This document shows, piece after piece, positions 31,091 through 41,900 of a stretch of 64,000 nt of DNA. Each line of letters opens with the position of its first letter. Within the stretch, counting starts at the first letter, position 1. Source of the DNA: Woeseiaceae bacterium (GTDB lineage Bacteria; Pseudomonadota; Gammaproteobacteria; Steroidobacterales; Woeseiaceae); contig JAJFKU010000001.1 in assembly GCA_021773035.1 (NCBI GenBank), forward strand, positions 124,001 through 188,000, in the 5' to 3' direction. A program made the position numbers and the translations under genes. The notes beneath the pieces are model-generated. The model saw only the letters and a list, made by a program, of their open reading frames with translations, had not been told where the DNA came from and made no database searches.

Positions 31091-32439
31091 CGAGTTTTGA
31101 ACTCGTCCGGGTTCAGGTCGTGACGCGCAAGCAGCTTGTAAAAATCGGTGCGATTGCGTTTCGCCAGGCGGGCAGCCTGACTGACATTACCGGTCGTAAT
31201 CTGCAAGATCTGGGACAGGTAGTTTCGCGTAAATTCATCACGCGCATCGGAGAACGACGCCAGCTTGCCCGCATGCTCGCCCAGGGATTGTTGTACCAGT
31301 TCGCCACTGATTACCGGTGAGCGCGATAGCGCAACGTTTTGCCGCACGACGTTGTAGAGCTGGCGGACATTGCCCGGCCACTCTGCAGTGACCAGCATTT
31401 CGACAGCCTCGGGGGCATATACTTTTCTTTCCAGGTCCGACTCGCGGGAAATCTGCTGCAGAAAATGCGCCACCAGTAGCGGGATATCCTCGCGGCGGTC
31501 ATCGAGTGTCGGCAGTTTGATGTTGACGACATTCAGGCGGTAGTATAGGTCCTCTCTGAAGCGGCCCAGCCCCATCAGTTCCTGCAGGTCGCGATGCGTC
31601 GCCGAAATGACACGCACATCGATATCCTGTGCTTCGATACTGCCGACCGGTCGCACCTGGCTCTCCTGCAATACGCGCAGCAATTTGACCTGCAGCCGCA
31701 TCGGCATGTCGCCAATCTCGTCGAGCATCAAGGTGCCGCCTTCGGCCGCCTTGAACAGACCTTCATGATTTCGAGTGGCACCGGTGAATGCACCTTTCTC
31801 GTGGCCGAACAGTTCTGACTCAAGCAGGTTTTCCGCCATTGCGCTGCAGTTGATTGCGACGAAGGGTTTGTTGCGACGGTCGCTGGCGAGGTGAATAGCC
31901 TGCGCGAGCAACTCCTTGCCCGTGCCGCTTTCGCCGGTAATCAAAACCCGGGCATCCGTTGCGGCAACCATCTTGGCCTGCTGCATGACTTCTTTCATCG
32001 CCTGGTTGCGCGTAATGATCTCGGCAGCCCAGTCTTCGTTCAGTTCGCCCGTGCCGGAGACTTTCAGCGCGCGATCGACCAGCGACATCAGTTCTTCCTT
32101 GTCGATCGGTTTTGTCAGGAAGCCAAACGCGCCGTGCTGCGTTGCAGTGACGGCATCCGGGATGGTGCCGTGCGCCGTAATGATGACGACCCGCAATCCA
32201 GGGGAGCGTGTCTGCAACTCCTTCAACAGGCCGATGCCGTCCATCTTGTCCATGCGCAGGTCGGTAATGACGAGGTCCGGGGTGAAGCGGCCCAGGGCGG
32301 CCAGCGCTTTGTGAGCCGACTCAACGGCTTCTACCTCGTACCCTTCTGCCCGCAGGCGAATGCTTAATAGCCGCAGCAGACCTGGATCGTCGTCAACGAG
32401 CAGGATTTTGCCTTGGACCTGAGACTGTCGATTTGCCAT
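31087..32439 (-). CDS. glrR: Sigma-54-dependent response regulator GlrR
   Basis: A 450-residue NtrC-class regulator starting at MANRQSQVQGKILLVDDDPG. The receiver domain has an Asp phospho-site in VITDLRMDKMDG and a FLTKPIDKEE lysine. The AAA+ domain has GESGTGKELLAQ, GHEKGAFTGAT (intact sigma-54 contact loop) and LMLDEIGDMP. A C-terminal Fis-like helix reads GNVSQAARLAKRNRTDFYKL. Order glrK-qseG-glrR is that of Enterobacteria, where GlrR responds to the kinase GlrK and, with sigma-54, activates glmY and envelope-related genes. No glmY-like RNA could be recognised here. Confidence 0.93.
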   Translation of the reverse strand: MANRQSQVQGKILLVDDDPGLLRLLSIRLRAEGYEVEAVESAHKALAALGRFTPDLVITDLRMDKMDGIGLLKELQTRSPGLRVVIITAHGTIPDAVTATQHGAFGFLTKPIDKEELMSLVDRALKVSGTGELNEDWAAEIITRNQAMKEVMQQAKMVAATDARVLITGESGTGKELLAQAIHLASDRRNKPFVAINCSAMAENLLESELFGHEKGAFTGATRNHEGLFKAAEGGTLMLDEIGDMPMRLQVKLLRVLQESQVRPVGSIEAQDIDVRVISATHRDLQELMGLGRFREDLYYRLNVVNIKLPTLDDRREDIPLLVAHFLQQISRESDLERKVYAPEAVEMLVTAEWPGNVRQLYNVVRQNVALSRSPVISGELVQQSLGEHAGKLASFSDARDEFTRNYLSQILQITTGNVSQAARLAKRNRTDFYKLLARHDLNPDEFKTR

Positions 32440-32530
32440 AGTGGATTGTGTCGCGTGGTGCTTTATTATCCGCACAGACTAAGGGGTATTGGAAGCTTCG
32501 GCAAGGTGTCTCCGGCTGGCGACGGTGCGA

Positions 32531-33151
32531 TCACTCCTGTTCGCGAATGGATCGCTCGATGGTAGTGATCGCCTGCAGCTTCTGCTCGGCCTCTTCGAGA
32601 TCGCGTCGCAGCTGTCGATTTTGTGCCTCAACGGTGGCAAGGCGCTGGCTAATTGCCTGTTCCTGCGTCTGTGCCGCACGTGACGACGACGCCCGTAGTC
32701 GGCGTGACTCGGCATCTGCCACGATCTGGCGTTCGACGTTGTTCAGATGAATGGTCGCCAGTGATATTTCGGCGCTGGTCAAAAGCACCGTTTGTGTCAG
32801 CACTTCTCGTAGCAGGCTTTGCGCGCGCACAGGATCGGATTCCGGGTGGCCGGGGATCGCCAGGACCAGTCCGAGGCGCAGATTCGTCGACGGTCCGGGC
32901 GTCAGGCTGGCTGCTGCCGCTGCGTCTGCGAAAATCTCCGCCTGGGCTGCCGGGTCGCCGCTCGCGATCTGCCCAAGCTCCTGCACATAGACTTCTATTT
33001 CCGGGGCGCCGAGTATTTCGGGATTGTCCGAGCCCGACGAAATTCTGCCTTTGATCCAGTCGCCTGTTTGCGCACAGGCGGACAGCAGCACGGCGACCGA
33101 GGCGGTCGTCGCGACGTGGCGTAGTTTCGTTGTCAGCTTGCCGTTACCCAT
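32531..33151 (-). CDS. qseG: QseG-like lipoprotein
   Basis: A 206-residue outer-membrane lipoprotein. The ATG (MGNGKLTTKLRH) overlaps the glrK stop by 8 bp. The signal has lipobox LLSAC, followed by a Gly/Ser-rich linker. A helical body follows with GPSTNLRLGLVLAIPGHPES, and the C-terminal coiled coil (about residues 150-200) contains AAQTQEQAISQRLATVEAQ and LRRDLEEAEQKLQ. It lies between the kinase and regulator genes, where Enterobacteria encode QseG (YfhG), a lipoprotein that contacts the kinase GlrK and modulates its activity. Confidence 0.82.
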   Translation of the reverse strand: MGNGKLTTKLRHVATTASVAVLLSACAQTGDWIKGRISSGSDNPEILGAPEIEVYVQELGQIASGDPAAQAEIFADAAAAASLTPGPSTNLRLGLVLAIPGHPESDPVRAQSLLREVLTQTVLLTSAEISLATIHLNNVERQIVADAESRRLRASSSRAAQTQEQAISQRLATVEAQNRQLRRDLEEAEQKLQAITTIERSIREQE

Positions 33152-34610
33152 TCGCCGCCAGTTTCTGTTGTCCTGCATCCTGCTTTTGCGGAATGTGAAT
33201 CCTGAAATGCGCACCCGGGAACTCATCCGAGTTCATCAGTTCGACCGAACCGTCGTGTGCCTGAATACACTCGAGAACCACCGACAGGCCGATTCCCGTA
33301 CCACCGACCTGACCACCCTGTTCGCGGCGTCCCTGGAAGAAAGCCTCGAATATTCTCGGGCTTTCGTCGTCGGGAATACCGGGTCCGGTGTCGCCGAATT
33401 CCAGCACAAAACTCTTTGGCAAGCGACTGGCCCTTATAGTGATGACGCCTCCACGAGGCGTGAATTTGACCGCGTTCGACAGGAGATTATCCAGCACCGT
33501 ACGGATTTTATCCTGATCCGCGTTCACAATAATGTCATCTACCGCCAGTTTTAACTGAATATTGGCCGCTTTCAGGGCCAGCCGCTGTGTTTTGGCAACA
33601 TAAATCACCTGTTTTCGAAGCTCGAAATCTGACAATGTCAGGACTTCGCTCTTGGTTTGCCAGGCGCTGAAACTTAGCAGATTTTCGATTAGCTGCTGGA
33701 GTTTGAGTCCGTTCATGCGCAATATATCGGTCACTTCGCGCTGTGGGTTCTCGAGTTCTCCGACCGAGCCGTCGAGTAATAACTCAGTGCCCTCGCGGAT
33801 ATTGGCCAGCGGAGTCTTCAGTTCGTGGGACATGTGTCGCAGGAACTTGTTCTTTTCCTGCGCCAGCTCCAGCAGCCGCAGTCGCAGCCATTCGAGCTGC
33901 CGTCCCAGTCGCTGCAGATCCGTCGGCCCCCTGATCTCTATGGGACGCGAAAAACCGCTTTCGCCGAGTTGTCCTATCGCGCGATCGATCTGGCGGATCG
34001 GGCGTGCGACGAGCAGGGTGAAAATCAACACGAGGACAAGTGTGCCGGGAACCAGCGCTGCAACCTGCCAGGCAGATACCCGCTGTGCGTTCCGGGCCGT
34101 TTCCTGCAGCGTCGACAGGGTGGTGTCAACATAGGCGGTCATTGCGGAAGTGAGTGTCTCGATACGCTGACTCAGCGGTTCGAAACGGGCAATAGCGTGC
34201 AGCAGAGCAGCATCGTCAGCGGCAGTATCCGACAAAGCATCGATGATGCTGTGGGCCTCCGTACTAATCGATGTGGCGAGTTGTGTCGCATTGACTTCCT
34301 GTGCGAGGGGCGCCATATCCTGCAGCAGGCGGTCAAACTGCTGCAGATCCTGAGTCAGTAGCTGCAGGCTGTCGTCATTCTTCAAAACCTGGTAGAGGCG
34401 GGCGCCCCGTTCGAGCGAGATGAGCTGTTCGTTAATTCGCCGGTTGTTTTCAGCTGCGGATACGCCGGTCGAAACGAGTTGTTCACTTTGTTCGGCGACG
34501 CGGTCCAGATTGACGAGCGCCCATATCACTGCAATCAGCAACGGCAGCGCAACGAGTCCAAAACCAACCAGAATGAGTCCGTTAAGCGATCTTGGGCGAG
34601 GAAATCTCAT
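33144..34610 (-). CDS. glrK: Sensor histidine kinase GlrK
   Basis: A 488-residue membrane kinase. TM1 is at about residues 12-32 (LILVGFGLVALPLLIAVIWA). A periplasmic helical sensor domain ends near TM2 (about 185-205, LVPGTLVLVLIFTLLVA), followed by a HAMP segment (RPIRQIDRAIGQLGE). HisKA has the phospho-His in FLRHMSHELKTPLANI, and HATPase has N box NLLSNAVKF, G1 DTGPGIPD, an F box and G2 GGTGIGLSV. It is the first gene of the glrK-qseG-glrR operon. The signal is unknown in this organism; in Enterobacteria the system answers envelope state. Confidence 0.93.
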   Translation of the reverse strand: MRFPRPRSLNGLILVGFGLVALPLLIAVIWALVNLDRVAEQSEQLVSTGVSAAENNRRINEQLISLERGARLYQVLKNDDSLQLLTQDLQQFDRLLQDMAPLAQEVNATQLATSISTEAHSIIDALSDTAADDAALLHAIARFEPLSQRIETLTSAMTAYVDTTLSTLQETARNAQRVSAWQVAALVPGTLVLVLIFTLLVARPIRQIDRAIGQLGESGFSRPIEIRGPTDLQRLGRQLEWLRLRLLELAQEKNKFLRHMSHELKTPLANIREGTELLLDGSVGELENPQREVTDILRMNGLKLQQLIENLLSFSAWQTKSEVLTLSDFELRKQVIYVAKTQRLALKAANIQLKLAVDDIIVNADQDKIRTVLDNLLSNAVKFTPRGGVITIRASRLPKSFVLEFGDTGPGIPDDESPRIFEAFFQGRREQGGQVGGTGIGLSVVLECIQAHDGSVELMNSDEFPGAHFRIHIPQKQDAGQQKLAANG

Positions 34611-34649
34611 AGCGAAAGCAGTCTAGCATCGGCGCGCCGATCGCGGTCC

Positions 34650-35660
34650 TCAGGCTGCCCAGTAGGCGCCGGAGTCGCGAGCGGCAATTTTGCGCTCCCA
34701 AGCGAGGCTGGTGCTCACAATCGTATCGAGATCGTCGAATTTCGGTGCCCAGCCCAGAACCTCGCGAACCCGTTCGGCGACGGCGATGAGCTCCGGCGGG
34801 TCGCCGGCGCGACGCGGTTCCTCGGAGACAGTCAGCTTCTGACCGTTTGCGCGTTCTACGGCAGCGATGACTTCGCGGACGCTATAGCCGCGGCCATAAC
34901 CGCAGTTCAGTATTGAGGACTCGCCGCCGTTTCTAAGATAGGTGAGAGCGTCAAGATGGGCACTCGCGAGATCCTCGACGTGGATGTAGTCACGCAGCCC
35001 GGTGCCGTCGGGTGTTGAGAAATCGGTGCCGAAAATAGCTACGCCCGGCCGTGCGCCGGTCGCCGCTTCGCAGGCCACCTTGACCAGCAGTGTTGCCTTC
35101 GGCGTGGATTGGCCAATGGTGCCGCCGGGTTCGCAGCCGGCCACATTGAAATAGCGCAACGCGACGAAACGAGGGCCGCCTGCCGTGGACAGGTCGCGCA
35201 GCATCCACTCGGTCATGAGTTTGGAAGTGCCGTAGGGATTGATCGGTTGTGTGGCGGAGTCTTCGGATGCTCTGCCGCCATCGGGAACACCGTAGACAGC
35301 GGCTGTTGATGAAAACACGAAGTTCTTTACGCCGTTTTTCGCGCACGCCTCAAGCAAGGTGCAGCTTGAGGCAGTGTTGTTACGGTAGTACTTGAGCGGG
35401 TTCGCGACGGACTCCGGAACGACGGTGTGCGCGGCAAAATGCATCACGGTATCGATATCGTGCGTGGCGAAGATTTTCTCCAGAAGGGCGGCATCGCCGG
35501 TATCGCCGACGATCAGGTCACCGTTCGTGACCGCAGCCTCGAAGCCGGTGGACAGATTGTCGAGCGTAATGACGTCCTCATTCGCTAATCCCAGTTGCCG
35601 AACGACGTGACTGCCGATGTATCCGGCCCCACCGGTAACCATTATCTTCTTGTTTTTCAT
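34650..35660 (-). CDS. galE: UDP-glucose 4-epimerase
   Basis: A 336-residue extended SDR. It has the NAD-binding GGAGYIGSHVVRQL, HFAAHTVVPESVANPL, active-site Ser in FVFSSTAAVYG, catalytic NPYGTSK (Tyr-x3-Lys), the RYFNVAG motif and SGYSVREV-like GYGRGYSVREVI. It interconverts UDP-glucose and UDP-galactose, supplying galactose units for surface polysaccharide. It is close in sequence order to bacterial GalE. It is probably transcribed on its own, downstream of a 224-bp divergent region. Confidence 0.95.
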   Translation of the reverse strand: MKNKKIMVTGGAGYIGSHVVRQLGLANEDVITLDNLSTGFEAAVTNGDLIVGDTGDAALLEKIFATHDIDTVMHFAAHTVVPESVANPLKYYRNNTASSCTLLEACAKNGVKNFVFSSTAAVYGVPDGGRASEDSATQPINPYGTSKLMTEWMLRDLSTAGGPRFVALRYFNVAGCEPGGTIGQSTPKATLLVKVACEAATGARPGVAIFGTDFSTPDGTGLRDYIHVEDLASAHLDALTYLRNGGESSILNCGYGRGYSVREVIAAVERANGQKLTVSEEPRRAGDPPELIAVAERVREVLGWAPKFDDLDTIVSTSLAWERKIAARDSGAYWAA

Positions 35661-35884
35661 GGGATTTTTCCTTGCCCGAGATATTTTCCCAGGAACTGTG
35701 AACCGAGCGCTATCTGAACAAGCTAAAGTTTAACAATACTTGCCCGACGCGTACGGACCTGGATCGCACTCTCTTATGCGACCTAATGCGCTGAACTGTC
35801 GCCGATTGCGGACGCTTTCGGTTCTGTTCGCGTTCAGGCTGTGCAGGTAGTATTGGTGAAAGTCTTGGTGGGGTAGTGAAGACC

Positions 35885-38224
35885 ATGCAGCGAATAATTC
35901 AACGGGAAACGGCGATCTTGCTCGCAGGCGTTTTGACCCTGGCGGCCTGCGGTGGCGGCGGTTCGGGTATTACGACAGATCCGGCCCCGGTTAATCAGGC
36001 GCCCACAGCAATTGCCGGTGCGAATCAGTCGGTTGACGAGCTGGCCAATGTCACGCTCGATGGCAGCAGTTCCTCCGATCCGGAAAACACGGCGTTGACC
36101 TACGCCTGGACCCAGACCGCTGGCACGACGGTCACGATTACCAACAGCTCGGCGGCGCAGGCGAGTTTCGATGCTCCGGACGTAACGGCAGTGACAGTAT
36201 CCGAGACACTGACCTTTCAGCTCTCTGTCAGTGACGGGGCGCGCAGCGCTACCGCAACGACCGATGTCGTTGTCAACGATGTCGGGCTGGGCGTCAATAG
36301 CCCGCCGGTATCGAATGCGGGCGGTGACCAAACGGTGGCTGAGTTGTCCAATGTCAATCTTAACGGTAGCGCATCGTCGGATGCGGATGGTGATGCCCTG
36401 ACTTATGCCTGGCTGCAGACGGCGGGCAGTAACGTTGTTCTGTCGGATGTGAGCATCGCACAGCCGAGCTTTACGTCGCCCGACGTGACCGCGCCAGAGA
36501 CCCTGACGTTTGAACTGACCGTCAACGACGGTACGGACAGCGTGGCGGATACTGTTGATATCAATGTCGTCGAGACGTTGAGTGCAGTGACGGTTGCGGG
36601 AAAGCTGCAATTTGAGTGGGTGAATCCGAACGCAAACTGCCAGGGCCTCGATTTGAACAATCCCGTGCCGCGAGATATGCGTGGCGTTACCGTACAGCTA
36701 CTGGATTCGGGCAATATCATTCTTGGTACGACATTTACAGCCAACGACGGTAGCTACTCGTTCAGCAATATTGACGCGAATCTGGACGTGAAAATTCGCG
36801 TCAGGGCGGAGTTGCTGAATGGCGGTGCTGCCACCTGGAATGTCGAGGTGCGCGACAATACTTCCAATACCGGCTCTCCACTGACGGCGAGACCGCTTTA
36901 TGTTCTTGAGTTTCCGGAATTTAATACAGGTGCAGTGAATATCGCTGACGCGGACTTCACAGCGCGAACCGGTTGGGATAGTGGGTCCTATTCCGGAACG
37001 CGCGCCGCTGCGCCGTTCGCGATTCTCGACTCAATCATGGACGCGATGACAATGGTCACCAATGTCGATCCGACGGTGACATTCTCGCCGCTCGACGTTT
37101 ACTGGAGCGTCAACAACAGATTGACGAGCCCTTCGGATATCGACGCCGGGGAGCTATCGTCAACGTTCTACACTAACAACGGTCTATACATGCTGGGTGA
37201 TGTGCTGACGGATACTGAAGAGTTTGACGACCACGTTTCTATTCATGAATGGGGTCATTACTTCGAGGATAACTTCTCGCGCTCGGATAGTATCGGCGGC
37301 GCGCATATTATCGGTGCGCCGCTGGATCCAAGGGTGGCGTTCGGTGAAGGTTTCGCCAGTGCGCTGGCGGCAATCGCTCTGGACGAACCTATCTATTGCG
37401 ATACGAACGGTAATCCAAGTTTGTTGAGCGGTGGTTTCGGCGTCAACTGGGAAAATCCGCAAGGCCTGCAGGGCTGGTTCAACGAATGGTCGACTGGGGC
37501 AATGATTTATGATCTTTGGGACACCGATGTCGACGGCACGGACAACAGTTCTATCGGATTTGCCCCTATTTACGAGACCATGGTCGGACCGCAACGGACG
37601 ACATCGGCATTCACGACGATGTTCTCATTCGCGGCTGGTTTGCGTCCGATGTTGAACGCGTCCGATCTCGCATTCGTAGATTCGCAACTCAGCCGGATAA
37701 ACGTAGACACGCCGGCAGTGGTCGATATCTGGGGTGAAAGTCAGTTAACGGCGCCGACGAACGCCACCTTTCCAGACGGGCGCGGCATTGTTCCTCCCTA
37801 TACCGAACTGCAGGTCGGTGCGGCCGCGATTAATGTCTGCCTGAACAATGACTATTTTTCGAGTTACGCTGACGGCGATGGTGAGAACAAACTCGGAATG
37901 TACAAGTTCTTCAGATTTACGACTAGCGGGACTGCGAGCTATACCATTACGGCGACGGCCAATCCCGCGCCGGTCGCGACGACAGGGGCTGGTAGTGCGG
38001 CTCCACGCGATGACAGCGATCCGGATTTGTTCCTGCATCGCAGTGGCCAGGGATTTCCGTTTGCTAACAGTACAGCGGACGGCGATGCTGTCGAAGTATT
38101 GACGACGCCCTCAATAGCGGCAGGTACCTATTTGCTGTTGTTGCAGGAATGGCGCCATGTTGATGAGGATCGCGTTCCTGGCTTCCCGGCAGAGGTTTGC
38201 TTTGATGTTTCAGTGGGCCTTTAA
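35885..38224 (+). CDS. Lipoprotein with PKD-like repeats and HEXXH metallopeptidase domain
   Basis: A 779-residue lipoprotein from ATG MQRIIQRETAI; an upstream GTG at 35876 is possible. The lipobox is LTLAACGGGG (lipidated Cys near residue 20). Two PKD/REJ-type Ig-like repeats follow (about 30-125 and 130-220), each with 'NQAPTA' or 'NSPPVS' starts, LDGSSSSDPE/LNGSASSDAD and YAW.QTAG. A carboxypeptidase-regulatory-like beta domain reads GVTVQLLDSGN. The C-terminal half holds HEWGHYFED (HEXXH, about residues 454-458) and GEGFASALAA about 30 residues on (Glu488, a possible third zinc ligand), so a gluzincin-like protease is likely. A small lipoprotein gene follows at once. Confidence 0.85.
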   Translation: MQRIIQRETAILLAGVLTLAACGGGGSGITTDPAPVNQAPTAIAGANQSVDELANVTLDGSSSSDPENTALTYAWTQTAGTTVTITNSSAAQASFDAPDVTAVTVSETLTFQLSVSDGARSATATTDVVVNDVGLGVNSPPVSNAGGDQTVAELSNVNLNGSASSDADGDALTYAWLQTAGSNVVLSDVSIAQPSFTSPDVTAPETLTFELTVNDGTDSVADTVDINVVETLSAVTVAGKLQFEWVNPNANCQGLDLNNPVPRDMRGVTVQLLDSGNIILGTTFTANDGSYSFSNIDANLDVKIRVRAELLNGGAATWNVEVRDNTSNTGSPLTARPLYVLEFPEFNTGAVNIADADFTARTGWDSGSYSGTRAAAPFAILDSIMDAMTMVTNVDPTVTFSPLDVYWSVNNRLTSPSDIDAGELSSTFYTNNGLYMLGDVLTDTEEFDDHVSIHEWGHYFEDNFSRSDSIGGAHIIGAPLDPRVAFGEGFASALAAIALDEPIYCDTNGNPSLLSGGFGVNWENPQGLQGWFNEWSTGAMIYDLWDTDVDGTDNSSIGFAPIYETMVGPQRTTSAFTTMFSFAAGLRPMLNASDLAFVDSQLSRINVDTPAVVDIWGESQLTAPTNATFPDGRGIVPPYTELQVGAAAINVCLNNDYFSSYADGDGENKLGMYKFFRFTTSGTASYTITATANPAPVATTGAGSAAPRDDSDPDLFLHRSGQGFPFANSTADGDAVEVLTTPSIAAGTYLLLLQEWRHVDEDRVPGFPAEVCFDVSVGL

Positions 38225-38243
38225 TGTGCTCCGTGAACAGGTG

Positions 38244-38840
38244 ATGAAAATGATTCGAGTGACAAGCAGTTTTTTGTTCGTGGTGACGGTTTTTGGTCTT
38301 ACCGCATGTGGTGCCGATCCCGTCCCGGATGCGACGGTCGCTGAAGAAGTCGATGTCGCGACAAACAGCCCGGAAGTGAGTTTCAAACCGCAGCGCGATG
38401 ACGACGAATACGACGGCACGGTGACGAAACCGGGTTCACCGTACGCGATCAGCTACCGTATCGTCGGTACGCCGGTCGTTGGCAGCCCGCTCATTATCGA
38501 TCTCCGTGTTGCCTCTGCGCTGGGGCCGCGCCCGTTGAACCTGGACTATCGAATCAACGATGCCTCGGCGATGATGTTTTCCGATTCGCAGCCGGACAGT
38601 GTTCGCATGACACCGGCCGCTAATGAAAGTGCGTTTAAACAACAGGTTACAGTCGTTCCGCAGCGGGAAGGGCGGTTCTATCTGAATGTCAGCGCATCGT
38701 TCGAAACCGAAGACGGCACGATGTCGACGGTTACCGCCATCCCGATTCAGGTCGGAACCGGCACCCGCGAGCTGCAGGAACACGGTGAGCTGCAGCAGGA
38801 CGAAAATGACGAAACGGTTAGGGTGCTCAGTAACGAATAG
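38244..38840 (+). CDS. Small lipoprotein, unknown
   Basis: A 198-residue lipoprotein starting at MKMIRVTSSFLFV; a longer frame from 38157 lies mostly inside the protease gene. The lipobox VFGLTACGADP gives Cys at about residue 17. The mature part is beta-rich and acidic, with a YDGTVTKPGSPYAISYRIVG segment and a charged tail QQDENDETVRVL. No family recognised. It lies 19 bp after the PKD-metalloprotease gene on the same strand and could be its partner, inhibitor or substrate; that is inference from proximity alone. Confidence 0.75.
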   Translation: MKMIRVTSSFLFVVTVFGLTACGADPVPDATVAEEVDVATNSPEVSFKPQRDDDEYDGTVTKPGSPYAISYRIVGTPVVGSPLIIDLRVASALGPRPLNLDYRINDASAMMFSDSQPDSVRMTPAANESAFKQQVTVVPQREGRFYLNVSASFETEDGTMSTVTAIPIQVGTGTRELQEHGELQQDENDETVRVLSNE

Positions 38841-38851
38841 TCAAGAAAAGG

Positions 38852-38873
38852 GAAAAAATTCCCAAATTTTTTC
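38852..38873 (+). terminator. A/T-rich hairpin, possible terminator
   Basis: GAAAAAATT (38852-38860) and AATTTTTTC (38865-38873) form a perfect 9-bp stem with a 4-nt loop, ending in a T6 run, 12 bp after the lipoprotein stop codon. The stem is A/T-rich and weak, so termination is tentative. Confidence 0.4.
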
Positions 38874-38952
38874 TCAGAATTGAAGCCAGGTCACAGTTCC
38901 CGGCCTGGCATGTATTTAGAGTGGTTGACCAGGCTGCCGGACGAGCTGGTCA

Positions 38953-41900
38953 ATGAAAAAGGATTTACGGGATAAAATCAGGGCTGCCACCGAGGCATCC
39001 GGTATTTCGAAGCCGGGCTTCGTCGACCTGCTGTCACTGATCGACCAGCATTATGACAAAATGGAAGCGACGATTACCCAATCGGTACGCACCGCAACCC
39101 ATCCCACAAGCGCCGCCCCTATTGAAGCCATTTTCGATAGCGTGACCGAAGCGCTGTTGTCCGTTGGAGCCGACGGCGTTATTCGTAACTGCAACAGGGT
39201 CTGTACGCGCTGTTTCAAACTGCCCAAAGATCATCTCGTCGGCACGAACATCTCAGGCCTCCTGAGCGACGCGAAAGACCGGTCGATCGGCGATTTCCTC
39301 GAAACCTATATGTCGAACCTCGATGACACCGGCATTGAGCTGGTCAATGGCGAGGTCAACGCACAGCGCGCGGATGGCGAGCACTTCGTTGCGGAAATCA
39401 ACGCCAGCAAACTGGAAACTGTGGATGGCGACATTTTCGTTATCAGCTTGCGTGACGTTACCGATCGCAAGGAAACGGAGATTGTGCTGCGCGAGAACGA
39501 AGAACGGTATCGAGCGCTTGTGGAAAATGCTCCAGAAGCGATCATTGTGTTCGACGTAGACAGCAATCGCTTTACCGACGCGAACGACAAGGCCTGCACG
39601 TTGTTTAATCTGTCGCGTGCGCGCTTGCTGTCAGTCGGCCCCGAAGCTATCAGTCCGGAGAAGCAGCCTGACGGTACGCCGTCGTTCGGCGTGCGCCGCG
39701 GCTTTATTGATCGCGCGCTGGCAGGAGAGCATCCGATTTTCGAATGGATGCACCAGGACTCCGCGGGCAGGGAGATACCCTGCGAGGTACGTTTCAGCCG
39801 TTTGCCGTCGGACGAACAGCACCTTATTCGCGTGAGCATCAGCGATATTGCAGAGCGCAAGCGTGAGGAGGCTTTATCGTACGCCCAGAACAAAGTTCTG
39901 GAAATGATCGCCGGCAGTACCCCCCATGATCGGACGTTGCGCGCTATTTGCCGTTTCGTCGAGAAGCAGGGTGAGAGCTTCAGAGCGGCCATCATGCTTC
40001 TCGACGTCAAGAATCAGACGCTTTCGGTCGAGCAGGCCCCAAGCCTCACCGAGAAATTTCGTTTGTGCCTGGATTTTGTCGACGTCAGGACAGACGGCCT
40101 GACCTGCGGGTCTGCCGTTTATCACGCGCAGGACCGCATCACCAGCAACCTGGAGACGGACCCGAACTGGGAAGGCAGCCGCAAGGCGGCGATCGAACAA
40201 GGCCTGAAAGCAGTCTGGTCATTCATAATTCAGGGTGCGGCCGGGCGTGTGATCGGTACTCTGGACGTCTATATCGACGAGTCGCGTGCGCCCACCACCG
40301 ACGAGTTGGACAAGCTCAGCGGCATGACGCGTCTCGCCGGTATTGCCATAAACCGCCAGCAGGATGAGGACAAACTGCGCTCGAGTGAGGCGCGCTATCG
40401 CGGTCTTTTTGAGAACGTGGTCGATGGTGTATATATCGCATCGCGGGACGGCGACATCATTACCGCAAACCCGGCGCTCGTCGAAATGCTTGGTTATGAG
40501 AGCGTCGAGGACCTTAAGTCAGTCGGCAAAACGACGGTCCTGTACGTTAATCCTATCGATCGCGAGCGCGTTTTCGCCCGCCTCGAGGCGCAGGGCGTTG
40601 TGAAGAATTTCGAGTATCGTCTGCGTTGTAAAGACGGCTCTGAGATAGTCGTACTGGAGAACTCGCGGGCAATTCTCGATGATGGAAAAATCGTCGCTCA
40701 CGAAGGCACCATTACGGATATCACCGAGCGCAAACGCGCAGAGACAAGGATTTTCGAGGAAAAAGAGCGCGCCGAGGTTACCCTGCAGTCCATCGGTGAC
40801 GGCGTCATAACCACGGATGCCGACGGTCAGGTCGACTACATCAATCCGGTTGCACAAGACCTCACCGGTTGGGATATGCGTAGCGCCCGCGGTGTCGCGG
40901 TCACCGATATCATGATGATCGTCAATGAACACACGCGAGCTAGTGTGGAAAATCCGGTGATTCGATGTTTGAAGGAAGGGCGGATCATCACGCTCGCGGA
41001 AAACTCCGTACTCATCACCAAAAGCGGCGACGAAGTGCCGATTCAGGACTCCGCGGCACCCATACGTGACCGTATCGGCAATATTGTCGGTTCCGTGATG
41101 GTGTTTCACGATGTCAGCAAGGAAACGCGACTGTTTCGCCAGCTGAGTTACCAGGCATCTCACGACTCGCTGACAGGCCTGATTAATCGGAGTGAGTTCG
41201 AGAACCGCCTCATTGCTGCGCTTGAGGAAACGCGCAGTAACAGCGAAGAAACGCACGCGTTGCTGTACGTTGATCTTGATCAGTTCAAGGTGGTGAACGA
41301 TACCTTCGGACACACAGCCGGCGACGCGTTGCTGCGGCAGTTGTCAGAGCTGATTCAGCAGAATATTCGCTCGACCGACCTGCTTTCGCGATTGGGTGGC
41401 GATGAATTCGGCATTCTTCTAGAGCGTTGCAGTGAGGAACGGGCTATCGAGGTCGCAGAGAACATCCGCGACTGCATTGAAGGTCATCGCTTCGAGTGGA
41501 AAGACTCCTTTACGAGCGTCCGCTGTTCGATCGGCGTCGTGGTGGTTACCAGCGAAAACGCCGACGTTGCTGCTGTGATGAGTTCTGCCGATGTCGCCTG
41601 TTATTCCGCCAAGGACATGGGACGTAACCAGGTGCATCTGTACCGCGACAGCGATGCGTCGCTGCGCCATGAGGAAATGAAATGGGTGTCCAGAATTACA
41701 AACGCGGTCGAGGAGGAGCGCTTCGAGCTGTACTTTCAGCCAATCATCGGGATCGGCGCGGAAAACGGTAACAGCCGTGGTCACTACGAATTGCTGCTGC
41801 GAATGCGTGATGAAAAGGGTGAGCTGGTCGGGCCGGATCACTTTATTCCCGCCGCAGAGCGTTACAATCTGATGTCGACGCTGGACCGCTGGGTCATTAA

